From contig VCMS01000241.1 of NCBI GenBank assembly GCA_022539475.1, positions 62,001 to 126,000 of the forward strand: a stretch of 64,000 bases of DNA, given 5' to 3'. Positions 1 through 11,799 of the stretch are shown here, one piece after another. Each line of letters starts with the position of its first letter. The first letter of the stretch is position 1. Origin of the DNA: Gracilaria domingensis. Its lineage: Eukaryota > Rhodophyta > Florideophyceae > Gracilariales > Gracilariaceae. The translations under genes and the position numbers were made by a program. The notes beneath the pieces were generated by a model. The model worked only from the letters and a program-made list of their open reading frames with translations, did no database searches and was not told where the DNA came from.

Positions 1-17
1 TTCACGCAAACCGAGGA

Positions 18-437
18 TTGAACTCTCAAAACCACGACAGACAGCGGTACTGCGTAGCGGCGCATTTTTTTCCAGAAACTTCATCCAATTACACGATATC
101 AAACAGATCTCAAGATGAACATCTTGTGCATTTGTACTATGGCTGCATCAAGAACATCATTGCAGATTCCAAAAAAGTCAAACACATGAAGGTCAAGGCG
201 GGTTTTGTAGATATCGGCTGGCAGTTCAATATGGTGGCAGATCTTAACTTTGACATAGTGTACATCGACAAAACAGATCCTGGACAGATGACCACTAAGC
301 ACTTCAGTTGCATTCAGAGAATAGTTGGTTTTGTAGACGTAGAGGAACGGAGATACTTCATCGACCCATCAAGATTTCGAAACGAACAAAAGTTAGCGTT
401 TCAAGAGATATTACAGGGTATCCATCGTCGAGCATAG
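18..437 (+). CDS. Unrecognised 139-residue open frame, probably part of a decayed gene
   Basis: I do not recognise this protein. The frame is open for about 139 codons with mixed, non-repetitive composition and alternating hydrophobic and charged stretches (for example FVDIGWQFNMVADLNFDIVY at about residues 63-82), which reads like a folded domain rather than noise. It lacks a clear signal peptide or membrane segment. It lies at the window edge, so a 5' part may be missing. The next plausible coding stretch on the same strand begins at 511 in another frame, and both could be remnants of one gene. Nothing suggests a function. Confidence 0.35.
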   Translation: MNSQNHDRQRYCVAAHFFPETSSNYTISNRSQDEHLVHLYYGCIKNIIADSKKVKHMKVKAGFVDIGWQFNMVADLNFDIVYIDKTDPGQMTTKHFSCIQRIVGFVDVEERRYFIDPSRFRNEQKLAFQEILQGIHRRA

Positions 438-510
438 ATTTGTCGACCTTCTGGCAGTTTTGATTAACAAGATCGTTCACCATTACTCATCGCCAGAACA
501 TATCGTTTGA

Positions 511-723
511 ATGAAGAAATTTGGAGACCGCGGGAATGATGTGAGCCATTCACGCGTCGAAAAGTATGGTGGGTACACCATATTCGTTCAAGTTGCAATC
601 GATGAGCGTAGATTGTTACGTAAACGGCCTCTGTATTACAGCAGAGAAAATTCACAGGTTCGCATTACAACCAAAACGCAGAAGGAACGGAGCGCTTTAG
701 AAAGTTTCTTCCGCGCGTTTTAG
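511..723 (+). CDS. Unrecognised 70-residue open frame
   Basis: A short frame with protein-like composition (KYGGYTIFVQVAIDERRLL, then a basic stretch ending LESFFRAF). It follows the 18-437 frame after a 70-base break and is in a different frame, so the two may be parts of one broken gene. Function is unknown, and a chance ORF cannot be excluded. Confidence 0.25.
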   Translation: MKKFGDRGNDVSHSRVEKYGGYTIFVQVAIDERRLLRKRPLYYSRENSQVRITTKTQKERSALESFFRAF

Positions 724-1470
724 AGTCTCCAATGTGGTACTTTTTATATCATATAGTAACATCATCATCAGAAATTTTCATGCCAGAAGACAAGCGCGCG
801 CCAAGCGGTGTTCAGAATATGTGCGTTGTGGAAACTGCGAGCCAAATCCAAAGCGGTTCGTCCGAGCGAGGACAGAATTTCATACTCATTTGCCCCCCAT
901 GTTCTTGAGAAAAGCAACAGACGGAGGTGCCAAATAGAGCAATTCTCAATATCAGTTCCCTCCGTGTTTCACCTTGCGTTTAGCTGATGCGTGAAATCCA
1001 AGATTCGGACATCACTTTCCACACCGCTGCGGCGATGAGCGACCTAGCTAGATTGCACGGAGCTAATCCGACATCAAGAGGTAGAGTCCATCTATAGCGA
1101 GAGCGAAGGCACCGGAAAACGTGAACGGACTACCGAACTGTTGTGGTTGGCTTCGACCTTAAAGGAGGCAGTGGAGATGTGCAGTCATGAAGGTTGTTCT
1201 GTTAGTCCCAATTCCGAAGCAGACGTTTTCTCTGTGGTGTGACGTTCTCCTCTCATCGTATGGTGCGAGCAGAGATCAGGTTCAACCAAACTCTATGGTG
1301 GAAGGTAATGCAAGTTCCCATTGGTCGTCCGAGTACTTCAATAAAACCTTGTTCCGCCACAGGTACACAATTGAACCTGAATGAACTCAAGTTTGGTTCG
1401 CGCCGTGCCGAACCGCGGCGTGATCCACGCCTACGCATAGAGCTCATCTCATCTTCAACGCTTTTGAAGT
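724..1470. other. No supportable gene
   Basis: Mixed-composition sequence with only short open frames in several phases, none with a recognisable motif. I see no repeat, RNA gene or element end here. Confidence 0.5.
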
Positions 1471-2225
1471 ATGTCTGCTTCGGAAGACAATAGTGGCGAT
1501 GCGTTTCGAAAGGTTGGGCTTCATAATGAGATTGGGTCCTCTCTGGAGCATGTAATGGTTCCAAGAAATGCAGCGTTTTTGGTGTGGAAAGAATCTGCTT
1601 CTAACGGGGACCCACGCACTAGAAAACCCAAGATAGAGCATGTGGTTTCCAAAGAACGAAACAATTTGGCAGTAATAGCCCTCTCCAACGGCATTGGATC
1701 ACTCTGAATAGCTAAATGGTGATTGTAAGGCAATAACCGAGAGAAAGAAAACGAGAAATACTGGCAGCGATATAAACTTGCGCAACGTAACGAGTCCGCG
1801 AAACAACGTGCAGTGCCACTTGCCAAACGTCGGTAGAGATACGTATTGAAAAGCGCAAATACCGACATGGATGATGCAGACTCTGAAAGTCTTGTTTCTT
1901 CCAATAGTGATTCGTCCTGTTCAAGCCCGTCGTACTCTCCATTTGCAGAGAGTGAAAATTCTTATTCATCTTCATGTCAGAGTAAAGCGTCTAGTAGCGG
2001 ACTGGAGCACAAATCTAATCCCTTGATGGACAATGGGGCAGTAGAGAACGAGTCAAAAAAAATACGCCTACCAGCTTCATGTGGACATAAAGTTACTGAA
2101 GTCCTACCAGCGCTTTGTTTCTCCCATAGAAACACTCGATGATAATGCGGCTGTACTGAAGATCGACAGGAAGACTAGCAAAGCCTCTGTCTGCAATGAG
2201 ATGTCTACAGGCTCTAACTCAAGTG
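1471..2225 (+). pseudogene. Decayed gene for a Ser/Asp-rich protein of unknown function
   Basis: Coding-like text runs through several frames. An N-terminal part begins MSASEDNSGDAFRKV at 1471. A basic, glutamine-rich stretch (about 1738-1835) reads EKENEKYWQRYKLAQRNESA. A strongly acidic and serine-rich part (1846-2142) contains SESLVSSNSDSSCSS, and a final coding-like segment lies around 2145-2220. The frame changes between these parts, so this is either a broken gene or a gene with unresolved introns; I see no good GT-AG pairs and prefer decay. The serine/acid tract resembles a disordered linker of a nuclear protein, but no domain is recognisable. Confidence 0.35.
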
Positions 2226-2580
2226 TCCCCGCAGCTTATTCATAAGCAGATTGGCAAAATTCTTCTCGAGTACCTGTACGACTTCAGAAGGGGCGACACC
2301 GCGATCTCTTATAATCGCCGCACCGACCTCAGAGTAAAGAAGATTGAGATCGAGTAGACTCATAGCTTTGACTTCCAATGTATTCCAATGAGGCGTATCT
2401 TCCGTTTCAAGGCGCGCAGAGAGTTGCCCTAAGATTCCTCGCACTGCTGCAGTCTTCCCTGTCCTTGGGACAACAATAATATACAAGCACCGCGACCGTG
2501 GCTCTGGAATCAATCTCGGCCCCATTGACGAAATCTAATAAGAAGTCTCGAATGTTCGTTCTGAGAGTCCCGACATGGCA
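2214..2580 (-). pseudogene. ORC1/CDC6-type AAA+ ATPase fragment, frameshifted
   Basis: The minus strand encodes the start of an ORC1-like AAA+ domain spread over three frames: a LSERTFETSY segment (family: L-x-R-E-x-EF), then IRDFLLDFVNGAEIDSR, then RCLYIIVVPRTGKTAAVRG, continuing through TLEVKAMSLLDLNLLYSEVG. In ORC1 the corresponding text is GVPGTGKTATV followed by an NGM-containing strand and a (Y)xEI helix. The glycine of the Walker A loop is replaced by arginine here, there are at least two frameshifts, and Walker B, sensor and winged-helix parts are absent. ORC1 binds replication origins as part of the origin recognition complex; this copy cannot do so. It directly follows the ankyrin pseudogene on the same strand. 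Confidence 0.6.
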
Positions 2581-2772
2581 GAGATGGTATGGTTCTTTAA
2601 TCCGAAGGAAGGGCAAATGGGAAGCGGCCGTGGTACTCTTCTTTTAACGGGCAATCCTTCTTTGCCCAGTTTTTGACAGATTTTGTTTCTTTCGATTGGA
2701 TGCGCTCTTGGCAACCTCTTTGTCGGATGTGCACAACACACCATCATCGCTGCTTGAAATTGAAATGGTATG

Positions 2773-3525
2773 TCACGGGAGAAAATCATCATCCCCAAGT
2801 TCCTCTAGTTGCTGGGTAAGTTTCTCCAGAGGATGAGCAAAGTAATCTTCGTACTTGGAAGTCAGGTAAGTGTGCATTTGAGGATCGTAGAAAAGCATGC
2901 AGTTGTATCCAATCACGCTTTCTTCATAATTATCCATGTAAGAGCTTTGAACTTCAGACTCAGCATCAGATTCATCCTGAATCCTGCACTCACGTTGATT
3001 ACCATACATATCTTTTCCTTCCCGTGAAAATTGTACGCGCAGCGCATGAGGATGCGCTCGCCCTCGTTAACGAGGCGGAGCACATCCATGCGAGCAAGGT
3101 CCGGATCTGCGTCAAAGTCGACGGTGAGTAGATCGCAGTCGGCGTGCAGATCGCAAGCGACGGCCTTCGCACTGTGAATGAAGGTTGGAAAGGTACGTTT
3201 GGTCGGAATTCTGCCCGCAAAGTCCTGCAGCAGGCAAGCGCGATTGTTGAGCAGCCACCGCATCAAGCCGTTATCGCCAACAGCCGCAGCTATGTGCAGC
3301 GCGGTTAGGCCGAAGCGCTGCTTCTGGTGGTCGAAGCGCCAGTCAAAGCCGCCTCACAGCCGCTCCAGTCTGTAGCTGCGCAAAATGTGGTATAATTGCA
3401 CACGTGGAGCACACCGTCGCGTGGAATGAGTGGGCGCAGCGCGGGGCGCAGCGCGGGGCGCAGCCCAGGGGAGTCGCGCGATAGCAGAGCCTTGGCGAAC
3501 ATGGAGACGAGGGAGATAGGCATTC
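2773..3525 (-). pseudogene. Ankyrin-repeat protein, frameshifted
   Basis: On the minus strand around 3340-3235 the translation FGLTALHIAAAVGDNGLMRW is a textbook ankyrin repeat (G-x-TALHxAA-xxG-xxxxxxLL). An upstream segment in another frame (GVLHVCNYTTFCAATDW, about 3415-3365) may be a preceding degenerate repeat. Downstream text contains DADPDLARMDVLRLVNEGER and continues after a one-frame shift near 3010 (GKEKI to YGNQRECRIQ) into an acidic tail ending LEELGDDDFLP at 2773. There are at least two frame changes. Ankyrin repeats mediate protein binding, and nothing shows a specific partner. Confidence 0.55.
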
Positions 3526-4335
3526 GCGTAGTGGATGAAACCCACGCAAAATGGTGGCACGCCGCGAGAGATTACACGTCGGCGACGGCAAAGGCAGGTG
3601 CAGCGCGAGCAGAACGGTGGAGACAGCCGCGAGCGCGATGAGCGACGCGGCCTTTTTCCGGACGAAGATCTAGATAGCGACGGCGGTGGAGACGCGGGCG
3701 ACGGCATGGCGGCGACAGTGGAAACAGGGGCGACGATGGAGACAGGAGCGACGTTAGAGACGAGGCTGACGGGGGTGGTGGCTCCGCGGCAACGTCGGGC
3801 TGTGCGCTGCACGCCGTGGCGTGCGCACGTGCGCAATGCGCACTGCGCATGACGACGTCGCGCGCCTCTTGGCGGGCAGGCGTGAACACGCTTTCATCGT
3901 GCGACGCGCACACGGCACCTTATGCGCACGCGCGCGCGAATGATAAAGCGCAGCCTTCACTACCGCCGACATCAGCTCGTGCGGCCACGCCCGCGCCCGT
4001 GGCCCCACTTGCGCTCACACCCCGGCCCGAGCCACCGCCGGCGCCGCAGTGCGGCCCAAGCCGATCCACCTCGGCGTGTGGGAGGTGCAGCATCACGTCC
4101 TCAAGCCTACGCGCTGCCTGCTCCAGACGCATGCAGTCAGGGTGCACGCTGCGCTGCACCGCCCGCACGACGTTGTCACCTTCGTGTGCTCCAGCCATCC
4201 GCCCAAGCCGCACCCGCCTCCGGATGATGAAGCAGCCGGCCACGTCATTGTGCATCGAGTCCTGCTCGATACTGCTGGCGCACCTCTCTGCTCGGTCGTG
4301 TCCAGCCCCTTCAAGGAGGTCTCCTACAACACTTA
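3526..4335. other. GC-rich block without an assignable gene
   Basis: Strongly GC-rich sequence with long overlapping open frames on both strands, as expected from composition alone. The most protein-like frame is the plus strand around 4049-4336, ending LLDTAGAPLCSVVSSPFKEV, but no family is recognised. Confidence 0.4.
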
Positions 4336-5650
4336 AATAGATCAATTCGTTCTAGAGCCAGTTGTTGCGAGTGCGCCGGACCAGACCACATGCCGAGAAC
4401 GAGCAAACGAGAGCGAAGCACTTACCGTCGAACGGCCTACTGATGGAGACGAGAAGGCGACACCAGTGCACACCCAAACAGCACAGCCCAATGTTGTAGC
4501 GACATTAAGCTCCGGGGAGCCCGTTGGGGAGCAGAATAGAGAAAAGAAAGGCAGTGAGAATTGCCCAGCTACAACCGCCCAGACATGCTCGAATTTGAAT
4601 GGAGACGGAGTCGCAACGAAGGATGCGTCTGCAGAAGAACCAAGCACGACGCTGGCCGCTGCAGATCCTGATCAAGTAACGACAACGAATAAATCCCAAC
4701 AGCCGAATTCCGCAGAAGCTGAAGAAAGCGCTTCACTGGAAGCGCCAGTGGAAGGTATGAAGAAATCGCGATCAGGACCAGACTTTAATGGTGCTGACCG
4801 TGAACGAGACAAAACGACAAACGGTCAACCCGATGAAGGCCATACTGGTCCACGCGATGATGCTGATGCGCAAAACAATGATGAGAGCAATGTCGAGCAG
4901 CCTGATTATCATACCAGTGATGCTGAAGAGAACGACACGGTCCCCAGTACAGAGGCAGATGCAGAAGGAAGCCCTGGTGGAGAGAGAGATGGCGATGCCA
5001 CTGAAAATTTTGGTGTGGAGACTACAGGCGATGATACAACTGCGAACGCTGAAGATAATACGGGAGTTACTGCTGAAACTGTAGATGATGATGGTTCAAA
5101 TGCGAACGCTGAAGATGACGCAAATACGAAAGCTGATGAGGATGCAAATGCTAATGCAAATTTAACTTCTGACGGGTGATCCAAGGATGGTTTTAATGCT
5201 GATGAGAACAGTAACGCAGATAACGAGAGCGACGTGGTTGATAGCGCCAGCCTTGCAGCTTCAGAAGAGCCTGAATTACCAGTATACGAAGAGAATCCTT
5301 CTGAATCAGAACCAAAAGAAAGGCATAAAGCTTTTCATATGTATAACGTATTTCATCAGCGCAACATGCTAGACGATGTCATCCACTTTATATCTAATTT
5401 TGGGTGTGATAACTATATTGCCCTTCTGCTTGATGTTACCTTGAAGCAATTAGAACTACTTTATCCGACGATGAGATTATGCTCTTCCTGCGAAACTGTG
5501 ACTGGGTATGAGACGCACCGGCGTTCTCAGTGTTTTCCGAACTACGCAAGAACTGGGGACAAGGAGTATGGCGATTGCTCTCTTGCGCGCGAACTGGGTA
5601 TTACGGCGATGGGAGATAATACCAGATGTTCTGGAACTATACATATCTAG
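4336..5650 (+). pseudogene. Acidic low-complexity protein with an in-frame TGA
   Basis: One reading frame is open from 4336 to 5650 except for a single TGA at 5177-5179. Composition is continuous across that stop: NANAEDDANTKADEDANAN before it and FNADENSNADNESDVV after it. This argues for a nonsense change rather than a gene end. The first in-frame ATG is not reached until about 4756, so an upstream exon or start is missing or lost. The first two thirds are disordered and rich in D, E, N, A and T; the C-terminal third (HMYNVFHQRNMLDDVIHFIS onward) looks folded and includes a CSSC pair. Further coding-like text in other frames continues to 5755 (RSESESESSHSSAPDD). The family is unknown. Confidence 0.45.
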
Positions 5651-5766
5651 CGGGTCGTATTCGCCTTCGCACCGCCGAGGTTGGCAACAAACGCTCAGAA
5701 AGCGAGAGCGAGAGTTCTCATTCTAGTGCCCCCGATGACGGTTTCGCAGCAATATAGGGACAAAAG

Positions 5767-6168
5767 GTGACGGACGATAAGTTTGAATTCACAATGCCTT
5801 TGAATATTGTTGATGTTGGGGAACCTTGGGACGATCTATCGCCATTGTATTTGAAGATTCGTCTACCAGAGAAGAAAGACTTTGTGATAACCGCTGAGAA
5901 TGCAAAGCGGAAAGTTACAGCACGTGTGAAGGTTATCAAGAGCATCTGTGGTTGTGTTCATGGTGGGGATGCGCCGAAGGTTGGTACTACCGCGTCAAGC
6001 TCTGTCGGCACCATAATACGTTCTGTAATTGATCGTGGTCGGTGTATGTGTAGAAGCCCTAGTGGTACAGGTGGCTACTCGTATTCAGTGACGAATGGCC
6101 TGGCATTCATCAAATCAATTGAATCGTCTAAGACCCCCGACATAGTCGTTCGAATCGGACAAAGTTGA
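5767..6168 (+). pseudogene. Unrecognised folded-looking segment, probably the same decayed gene
   Basis: A 133-codon frame containing DDLSPLYLKIRLPEKKDFVI followed by KRKVTARVKVIKSICGC, a beta-strand-like pattern with basic residues. It follows the acidic gene's remnants by about 110 bases in another frame and could be its continuation. No family is recognised. Confidence 0.3.
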
Positions 6169-6304
6169 TACAAGGGTACGGTGGCCATGGAAGGGAACAA
6201 TCCCCTCATCCTTAATAGATACAAGTCCTCGGACGGGAAGTAGAGCAGCAATACCACAAAGCGCAGGCGTTCGCTAGCTAGAGAGAATTTCTCCCTGCAT
6301 AGCT

Positions 6305-7140
6305 ATGACCCTCTTTTCTTTTCGCAGACCAGACGTGAGGACACATCAAGCAGTTTATTTTGCATTTGATGCTTTCAGGATCAACGTTTTGTGGCCTGGC
6401 AGCGTTGTCCCAATGGGGCTCGAGGCCATTTCCGTTGAAGTCAAATCGTCGGTCGTTGCCGAACAAATCCTATACGCCAGACGCTATGTGATTTCTCGGC
6501 TGTGGGACGAGGTGCAATAAAATCCGTGAGCAACACGATACCACTACACGATCGTTCTCGGTGAAGCGTTTAAGTCATTTCCGTATTCTGGCCGTCTTTC
6601 GAGTCTCATTTACTACCGATGGAAGCCACAAGTGGGTGGATAGTATAAACTCTTTCGATATATCAGCTCCTCCGAGAGGCGTGTGGAGCTTCAAAGAGAC
6701 TCGCGAGAACACCATAGATATAGCTGCGTTGTTTTCTAAGATCCAGAATGTGGCGTACGCGGCCGCAAAACAGGTTCGCGAGTACGCGAAGAAACAGGAG
6801 AATGAAGAGGAAAAAGCTGGTGATCAATCGTTCAACGAGAGCGTCACGGAGTTTGCCATAGGCTTGGAGCGCAGAATTGATGAGTTTTTGCGCTCCACTT
6901 TTGCAGGCTTGAGAATACAGACCCCAAGCAACGACGGTTTCTAAACGGATCTTACTGTCCCCTCTTTCGAGTCGCTCGCTGTGAATGAGCTTCCGCTTGA
7001 AGTTCCAGTTCTAAAACATTTCCGCAAAAGTATCAACGAAGGAAACGCAGGTTTCGGTTCATGTCGTTTGCGACTCAACCGCGCTCTTGAAGAGCGGAGC
7101 TCAGGGCTTGGATATTGTGATCAGGATTACGATTGCTAGG
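6305..7140 (+). pseudogene. Series of coding remnants of an unknown protein
   Basis: Three protein-like segments follow one another on the plus strand in different frames: 6305-6520 (FRINVLWPGSVVPMGLEAIS), 6561-6944 (a helical part with IQNVAYAAAKQVREYAKKQE and LERRIDEFLRSTFAGLRI) and about 6955-7140 (FESLAVNELPLEVPVLKHF). Their spacing suggests one degraded gene. No domain is recognised, and the middle part is predicted by eye to be mostly alpha-helical. Confidence 0.3.
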
Positions 7141-7262
7141 AGATCTGTTGCAGGAGTCTGTTGCCGAGCTCTGTAGATGAGCTTCCGATAGTCGCCGTCT
7201 TGGACGGCGGAATTTAAAATACGCCGCATGGAAGCACGACAAGTCTAGCGAGTGAAAGAAAT

Positions 7263-8125
7263 ATGGCCTCAGTTTTGGTTTCCCCGCTCGCTCAGAAAGG
7301 TTTTGATACTGAAAGCGTCCTAAAATGTGTTGGCGCTACGACAAGAACAGAGGGATCAAAACTCATTATGAGCCACCCAGACCACGACTTCAGTCAAGCA
7401 GCTATGGAAGCCATCGGCTCGGCATCGCGCGGTCATGTCACGGATGTATTTGGAAACAGGTTTCATTACAATGCGCTTAGCGATCGATCTGGCTTCACTT
7501 TCGTTGCGTCTAGCAAGAGTTTTGCCGAAGCACGAAAGGAAACGGCAGATACGGAGCTGTGCCATTCGGGGACGAAAGCCATGGTGTTCGACCAACTGCT
7601 CAAGGATAGCGTGCTAATGGTAAACGGAGAACCGCAAGCCAAAGACATTGCAATGGACACGACAGGGAAGGCAATGACAGCAGCGTGGCTTTCTAACGTT
7701 TTCGATTCACATGTCTTGAGCTTTGAGGCACGTGAATGCACAGCTATGCGTTATTTAAAGTTGAACGCGTGCAGACTGTCACTCAAGTACGAACATGGCT
7801 ATGATGGACCGAAGAACGTGTTTGTAAAGCAGTAGCAATAGATGAACTGGATCACATACGATACAAGATGAAGACGGAGCCGCACAAATTGACACGCGAT
7901 GTGCTTTCGTGTGAGGTCGAAGCGGGGTTTCTCGACACGGCCGAGTGCAAACGGTTTCGAACTGATCGTACTCGAATTGTGACCGCACAATACGTCGAAT
8001 CTAACGCAGCGCCGGAAAATATGGCTGCGATATTTAGTCGTTTTCTGTTCTTGTTGGAAGACTTTGGACAGGAAGATGGTGTAGAGCAAAACCCTGCGAT
8101 AAACGCTATGGGGAATCTCCACTAA
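7263..8125 (+). pseudogene. N-terminal part of an APH/EcKL-type phosphotransferase, frameshifted and truncated
   Basis: The first 190 codons end with LSLKYEHGYDGPKNVFVKQ, matching the N-lobe strand and lysine of aminoglycoside-phosphotransferase/ecdysteroid-kinase-like proteins (family pattern: Y-x-x-G-x-x-GP-x-x-(V/L)FVK). A frameshift follows, and the text continues from about 7838 with DELDHIRYKMKTEPHKLTRD and CEVEAGFL, equivalent to the alpha-C helix region (RE-x-x-F-Y). It then stops near 8125, before the catalytic HGD and DFD motifs. Only the nucleotide-binding lobe remains, so the copy should be inactive. The kinase family assignment rests on these motifs only. Confidence 0.5.
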
Positions 8126-8702
8126 GATGTCCGAGTCCTACTCCCTATGAGAGGTAGACTCAGCGATAGAACCCTCTGTCCGTACTCGAGTCAAGTGAAA
8201 AGCCGGGTGTAAGACCGGAGACGGTGACTGGCTATACCTACAGAGGTAGGATGCAAAGAACGGTGCAGATCCAGTGATGGAGTGTGATCCGAACCTGAAC
8301 AAAGGGAAGAAAAAGGGGACCGTGTAAACGGGGGAGAGCTCACGGTAGAAACCACCGGAGTGGAGCTACGGACCGTGCAAACCGGCGGGAACAGGTCCGA
8401 CAGCGGAGCGACGCACTTAGAGGCGCCAAAAGTGAACCCAATAGTGGGGCGGAAGCGATAACTAAACCAGGTGAACAAGTGTAAACAACGAGACACAACA
8501 GAGTGGCAACAACAAGAATCAACAACGAAAACAAAACAAGAAACAACAAAAGATAACCGACACAACGGTAAAGACAATCAAAGATCCAGAGATGTTGAGA
8601 CAAGTGCTTCCTTAGTGACCCTGAGGGGTAGTAGTGCCAAAACCCGTCGTGGTTACTCTCCAGATGGAGTCGTAGACCTACGAAGGCAGGAAGCTACTAT
8701 AG
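8126..8702. other. Flank of giant transposon copy 1, with a CAA-rich tract
   Basis: No gene seen. At about 8500-8580 there is a CAA/ACA-rich tract, loosely like the CAA-rich leader of copia element A (35110-35215), but I cannot align the two convincingly. The stretch ends exactly where the TIR of the giant transposon begins at 8703. Confidence 0.4.
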
Positions 8703-8718
8703 CGTCTGTGTTCTGCAA
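8703..8718 (+). repeat. Terminal inverted repeat (3' end of copy 1)
   Basis: CGTCTGTGTTCTGCAA is identical to the reverse complement of 49437-49452. It defines the left boundary of copy 1. The flanking bases are AG at 8701-8702; the matching duplication cannot be seen because the other end is in the gap. Confidence 0.75.
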
Positions 8719-9244
8719 AGTGGAATATTGTCTGTTCGCTTTGGAAATTAAGCTAGTTTCTGGGCTATCTGGAGCGCGCGAGGGGGTGGCAGAGGCTGGC
8801 ACTCAAAAAATTAAGAAATTTTGGAATATTAAATTCCATCCCTTGCAGGTTAATGTTGGGGTCTCCTAGTTTTTGTAGAGGTTCTACTTCGCCACACCAC
8901 CCCATCCACTCTTTCCCGCGACCCTCTCCCAAATCTGCGCTTGTGCTAGTTTGCGTTTTCAATTTTCGTTGTGTTGGGATGCAAATCGCATCTCATCCCA
9001 GCTCAATGATCCCACCGTTCCTTCCCATCCAAATCGGCCTCATTTTTTACTCAATGTTTGCCAGTCACGCTTTCGGATCCTCCCTCCCCGTCTCCCCAAC
9101 AGTTATTTTGTAAAAGCACGGGTGGCAACGCTCCCCAACCCCGTACACCTCCGTCGCCCAAAAACGGCCTCCCATTCTTTCTCATCCTTCTCTCCTCCTG
9201 CAACCTCAGAATCCAGTCCATCATCTGCAGCGCCATGCCCTACT

Positions 9245-9740
9245 CTAAAATTCATTCAAAACTGGAGCCCCGATGGCCTCCTGCGGTACCTCTTCCATCA
9301 CCTTCCTCTTTTCCTTACGCGTCTTTTTCAGAAAACTCTTCTTGTCCTCGAACCTACCACCCTTTGTCTTCGGTGTCACAAATGACCGCTTCTGTGCCGC
9401 AACACTTCTCGCACGTCCCATCTCTGCCTCTCCTTCCATATCAAATTTCAACCTCCCCTCTTCCACCAACCCTTGCCTCCTGCCGAACTCTTCCGCCACC
9501 TTCTCCACCACGTCGATCAGGTTCTTAAGGACCGTATTCTCCTCGTGCAACTGTTCATGGTCGCTTCCCGCACAATATAATATGCAATACACATTACATT
9601 TCATCTCCATCCGTTTTACCGGCAAAGAACAGCGCAGGATCAATATCCCTTCAACAAAAAACTCACTACTAGCCCCATTCAGCAGCACGCCGCCCATTTC
9701 ACTCACACTCCCGACGATGCAATAGTATAATAACAAGCCC
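9245..9740 (-). pseudogene. Relic of the element's coiled-coil protein
   Basis: On the minus strand, VSEMGGVLLNGASSEFFVEG and then HEENTVLKNLIDVVEKVAEE, RRQGLVEEGR, KRSFVTPKTKGG and EVPQEAIGAPV align in order with the intact coiled-coil protein of copy 2 at 48085-49014 (there EMGGVVLSG, REENRVLNERLDVLEKEVKE, KGSPVTPKTKGG and EVPREGVGAPVV). The N-terminal part is missing and an unrelated or unaligned segment lies in the middle, so the gene is broken. Its place beside the 3' terminus is the same as in copy 2, which shows it belongs to the element and not to captured cargo. Confidence 0.7.
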
Positions 9741-10079
9741 GAACAGCCCTACACTTGCCTTTATTTTTGTTGCCAAAAAGAATCTCTCTGTATTTTTGCT
9801 TCAATCTCCAAATAGTCTTCAATCTTTAACTTGTCGGCAAACAACACAAAAGGTTTTGTAGCTCTGGAAAGGAAACACAGGATCCCAGAATTTCCACAGG
9901 ACTTCGAGCAAGAGAGACCGGTGCGAGCAACGACGCGGGTCGTGCGCTGTGACAGTAGTTTACTGATGCGGATAGATGTTCCACCAGTAGACGTTGGCAG
10001 TAGATAGAACGGTCAGCGACGCTAAGTAGTGCTGCAGCTCGGGAAAACGCTTCTAAAATAAACAAATATCGATGTCCAA

Positions 10080-10960
10080 GTGATGGCCTATATCGACAAG
10101 AAAAGATGCAACATCGACACGCTGTACAAATCCCTTAGCTGTATCGCTCTCGTACCTTCTATTATGACAACCTCTACCTTCGGTTTTACCTCTGTCTTTA
10201 CTCCATCACCATTTGTTCTCTTCTTTGCAAATATACGTTCTTCATCTACCACTTGCTTGTCGTATGACATCTGAACCGCCTTCGCAATGGCTTTATATGC
10301 GCCTTTCTGCCGCCCAATGGCGTAGGGAGCTTACCATTCCTAGCGTATTCGTTGCACGTATTTAAAACAGAGAGCACCCACCAAATCGATAAGGTCCATG
10401 CCATAAGCTGCAAGCAAAACCTTTTGAGCTATTCGACCTTCTGATCTTGTTTCATGCTTTCTCGTCACCTGAATTTGTCCCCTTTTTCTTATCGGAGTTC
10501 TTATCGGATGCTCTCCTGTACAATTCTCCATCTTTCACTAGTTAGTGCCCACTAATTATCTTTCTACAATATCATTAAATAGTTTTTTAACCACCTTGCC
10601 TTGACCTAGATTACTCTCTCATCGAACGATGAGAACACTTTAAAGCTGCCTTCAGTGATTCACAATTCTCTTTCAAGTTTTGCAAGACAGCTTTGTTTCT
10701 TCTCACTGGTCGTTGTTTCCGAGAGCGCCATGCAATAGTTGTTAATTGTTGTTATGACATATGCATCAGCTATAGGATCGTTAGAAACATGGTTGGCGAA
10801 TGTTGATTGCTGGTCAAGCGTGAAGGATGAGTGGTAACGGCGGAATGGGGAGGATTGTAAAGCAGAAATGTTTGGCTGTGCCCTAAAGCAGCTGTGAACT
10901 GTTTCAGGCGATTTATTATATATGTCTGTTCTACAGTTGAATGAAGACTTCAATCATTCG
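10080..10960 (-). pseudogene. Unrecognised cargo gene remnant
   Basis: The minus strand carries three protein-like segments in changing frames: 10953-10660 (STFANHVSNDPIADAYVITT, then KKQSCLAKLEREL), 10531-10340 (GRIAQKVLLAAYGMDLIDL) and 10270-10088 (EERIFAKKRTNGDGVKTEV). They could be exons or frameshifted pieces of one small basic protein. No family is recognised. Confidence 0.3.
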
Positions 10961-11799
10961 TGCCGTTATGAAAGGTTTATGATAGAGTTGGTTGTTGTGT
11001 TTTTAGAAGACGTATACACGCAGAGATTGGAATTCAATTGAGCAGGACGATGCAAGTAGCTGCAGATTGTTTTTGTTTTGTGTAGCAGAGACATGGTTTA
11101 CATGTGATGAATTGCGGGATATATGTAGTGCGACAGGGACGAGCTCCTGTGCGCTTGCTCTCGTGAAAAGCACGGCAAGCACAATAGCTCGGATGCTGTA
11201 TGGCAGTTAAAAGTGGAGTGTTATAGTTTTACTTCTGGCTTGAATTTTGAAATGAAACTCAACGACGCTTATAAGAGCGAAGATTTCGAGCACTGGAGTC
11301 TTTTTCAAAAGCACAGAGAAGAACTCGCAAGAGCGTAGAGTCACCACTGCGCACGACCAACGTTGGTGCTCTTCACTTGCCAAATGCGGGCAAGAGCGAA
11401 ATGTACGTGCACGCACCGACGCGCACCTGTACACATCTTGTACTGAAAAGGGGCCGAAAGAGAGGCAGCACAGCTACGCCACGTGCGCGCCACCCGCACA
11501 GCGCCGCTGTGCGCTCGAAAACAATCTATCAAACAGCGCCCATTCGCATCGGCGGTCTCGCTCGCCGCGCGCTCGCGAGCTGCTCATCGCTGCCAGCCGA
11601 ACGCCATGGGCGCCGCCTCCTCAATGCACGCCCCACGCCGCCGCGTAGGAGCCTAACATTTTGCAAGTGCAGAGAGTCACCGGCCTGTACCGCGCCGCGC
11701 TGCGCACGTCGCGCGACTGAACCATTGACTACTGCATGTGAGTCAAGGAGTGCGGGCAGATTCAGCAGCGCTTTCCAGCCAACGCTTGCGGAGAATGGT
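10961..11799. other. No supportable gene
   Basis: AT-richer sequence to about 11340, then more GC-rich. Open frames here are short or antisense to each other, and no repeat or RNA gene was recognised. Confidence 0.4.

Noticed and set aside
8191-8603. Hydrophobic minus-strand frames next to the transposon end
   Set aside because: They again read through a CAA-rich tract; no domain, and the two frames overlap each other.
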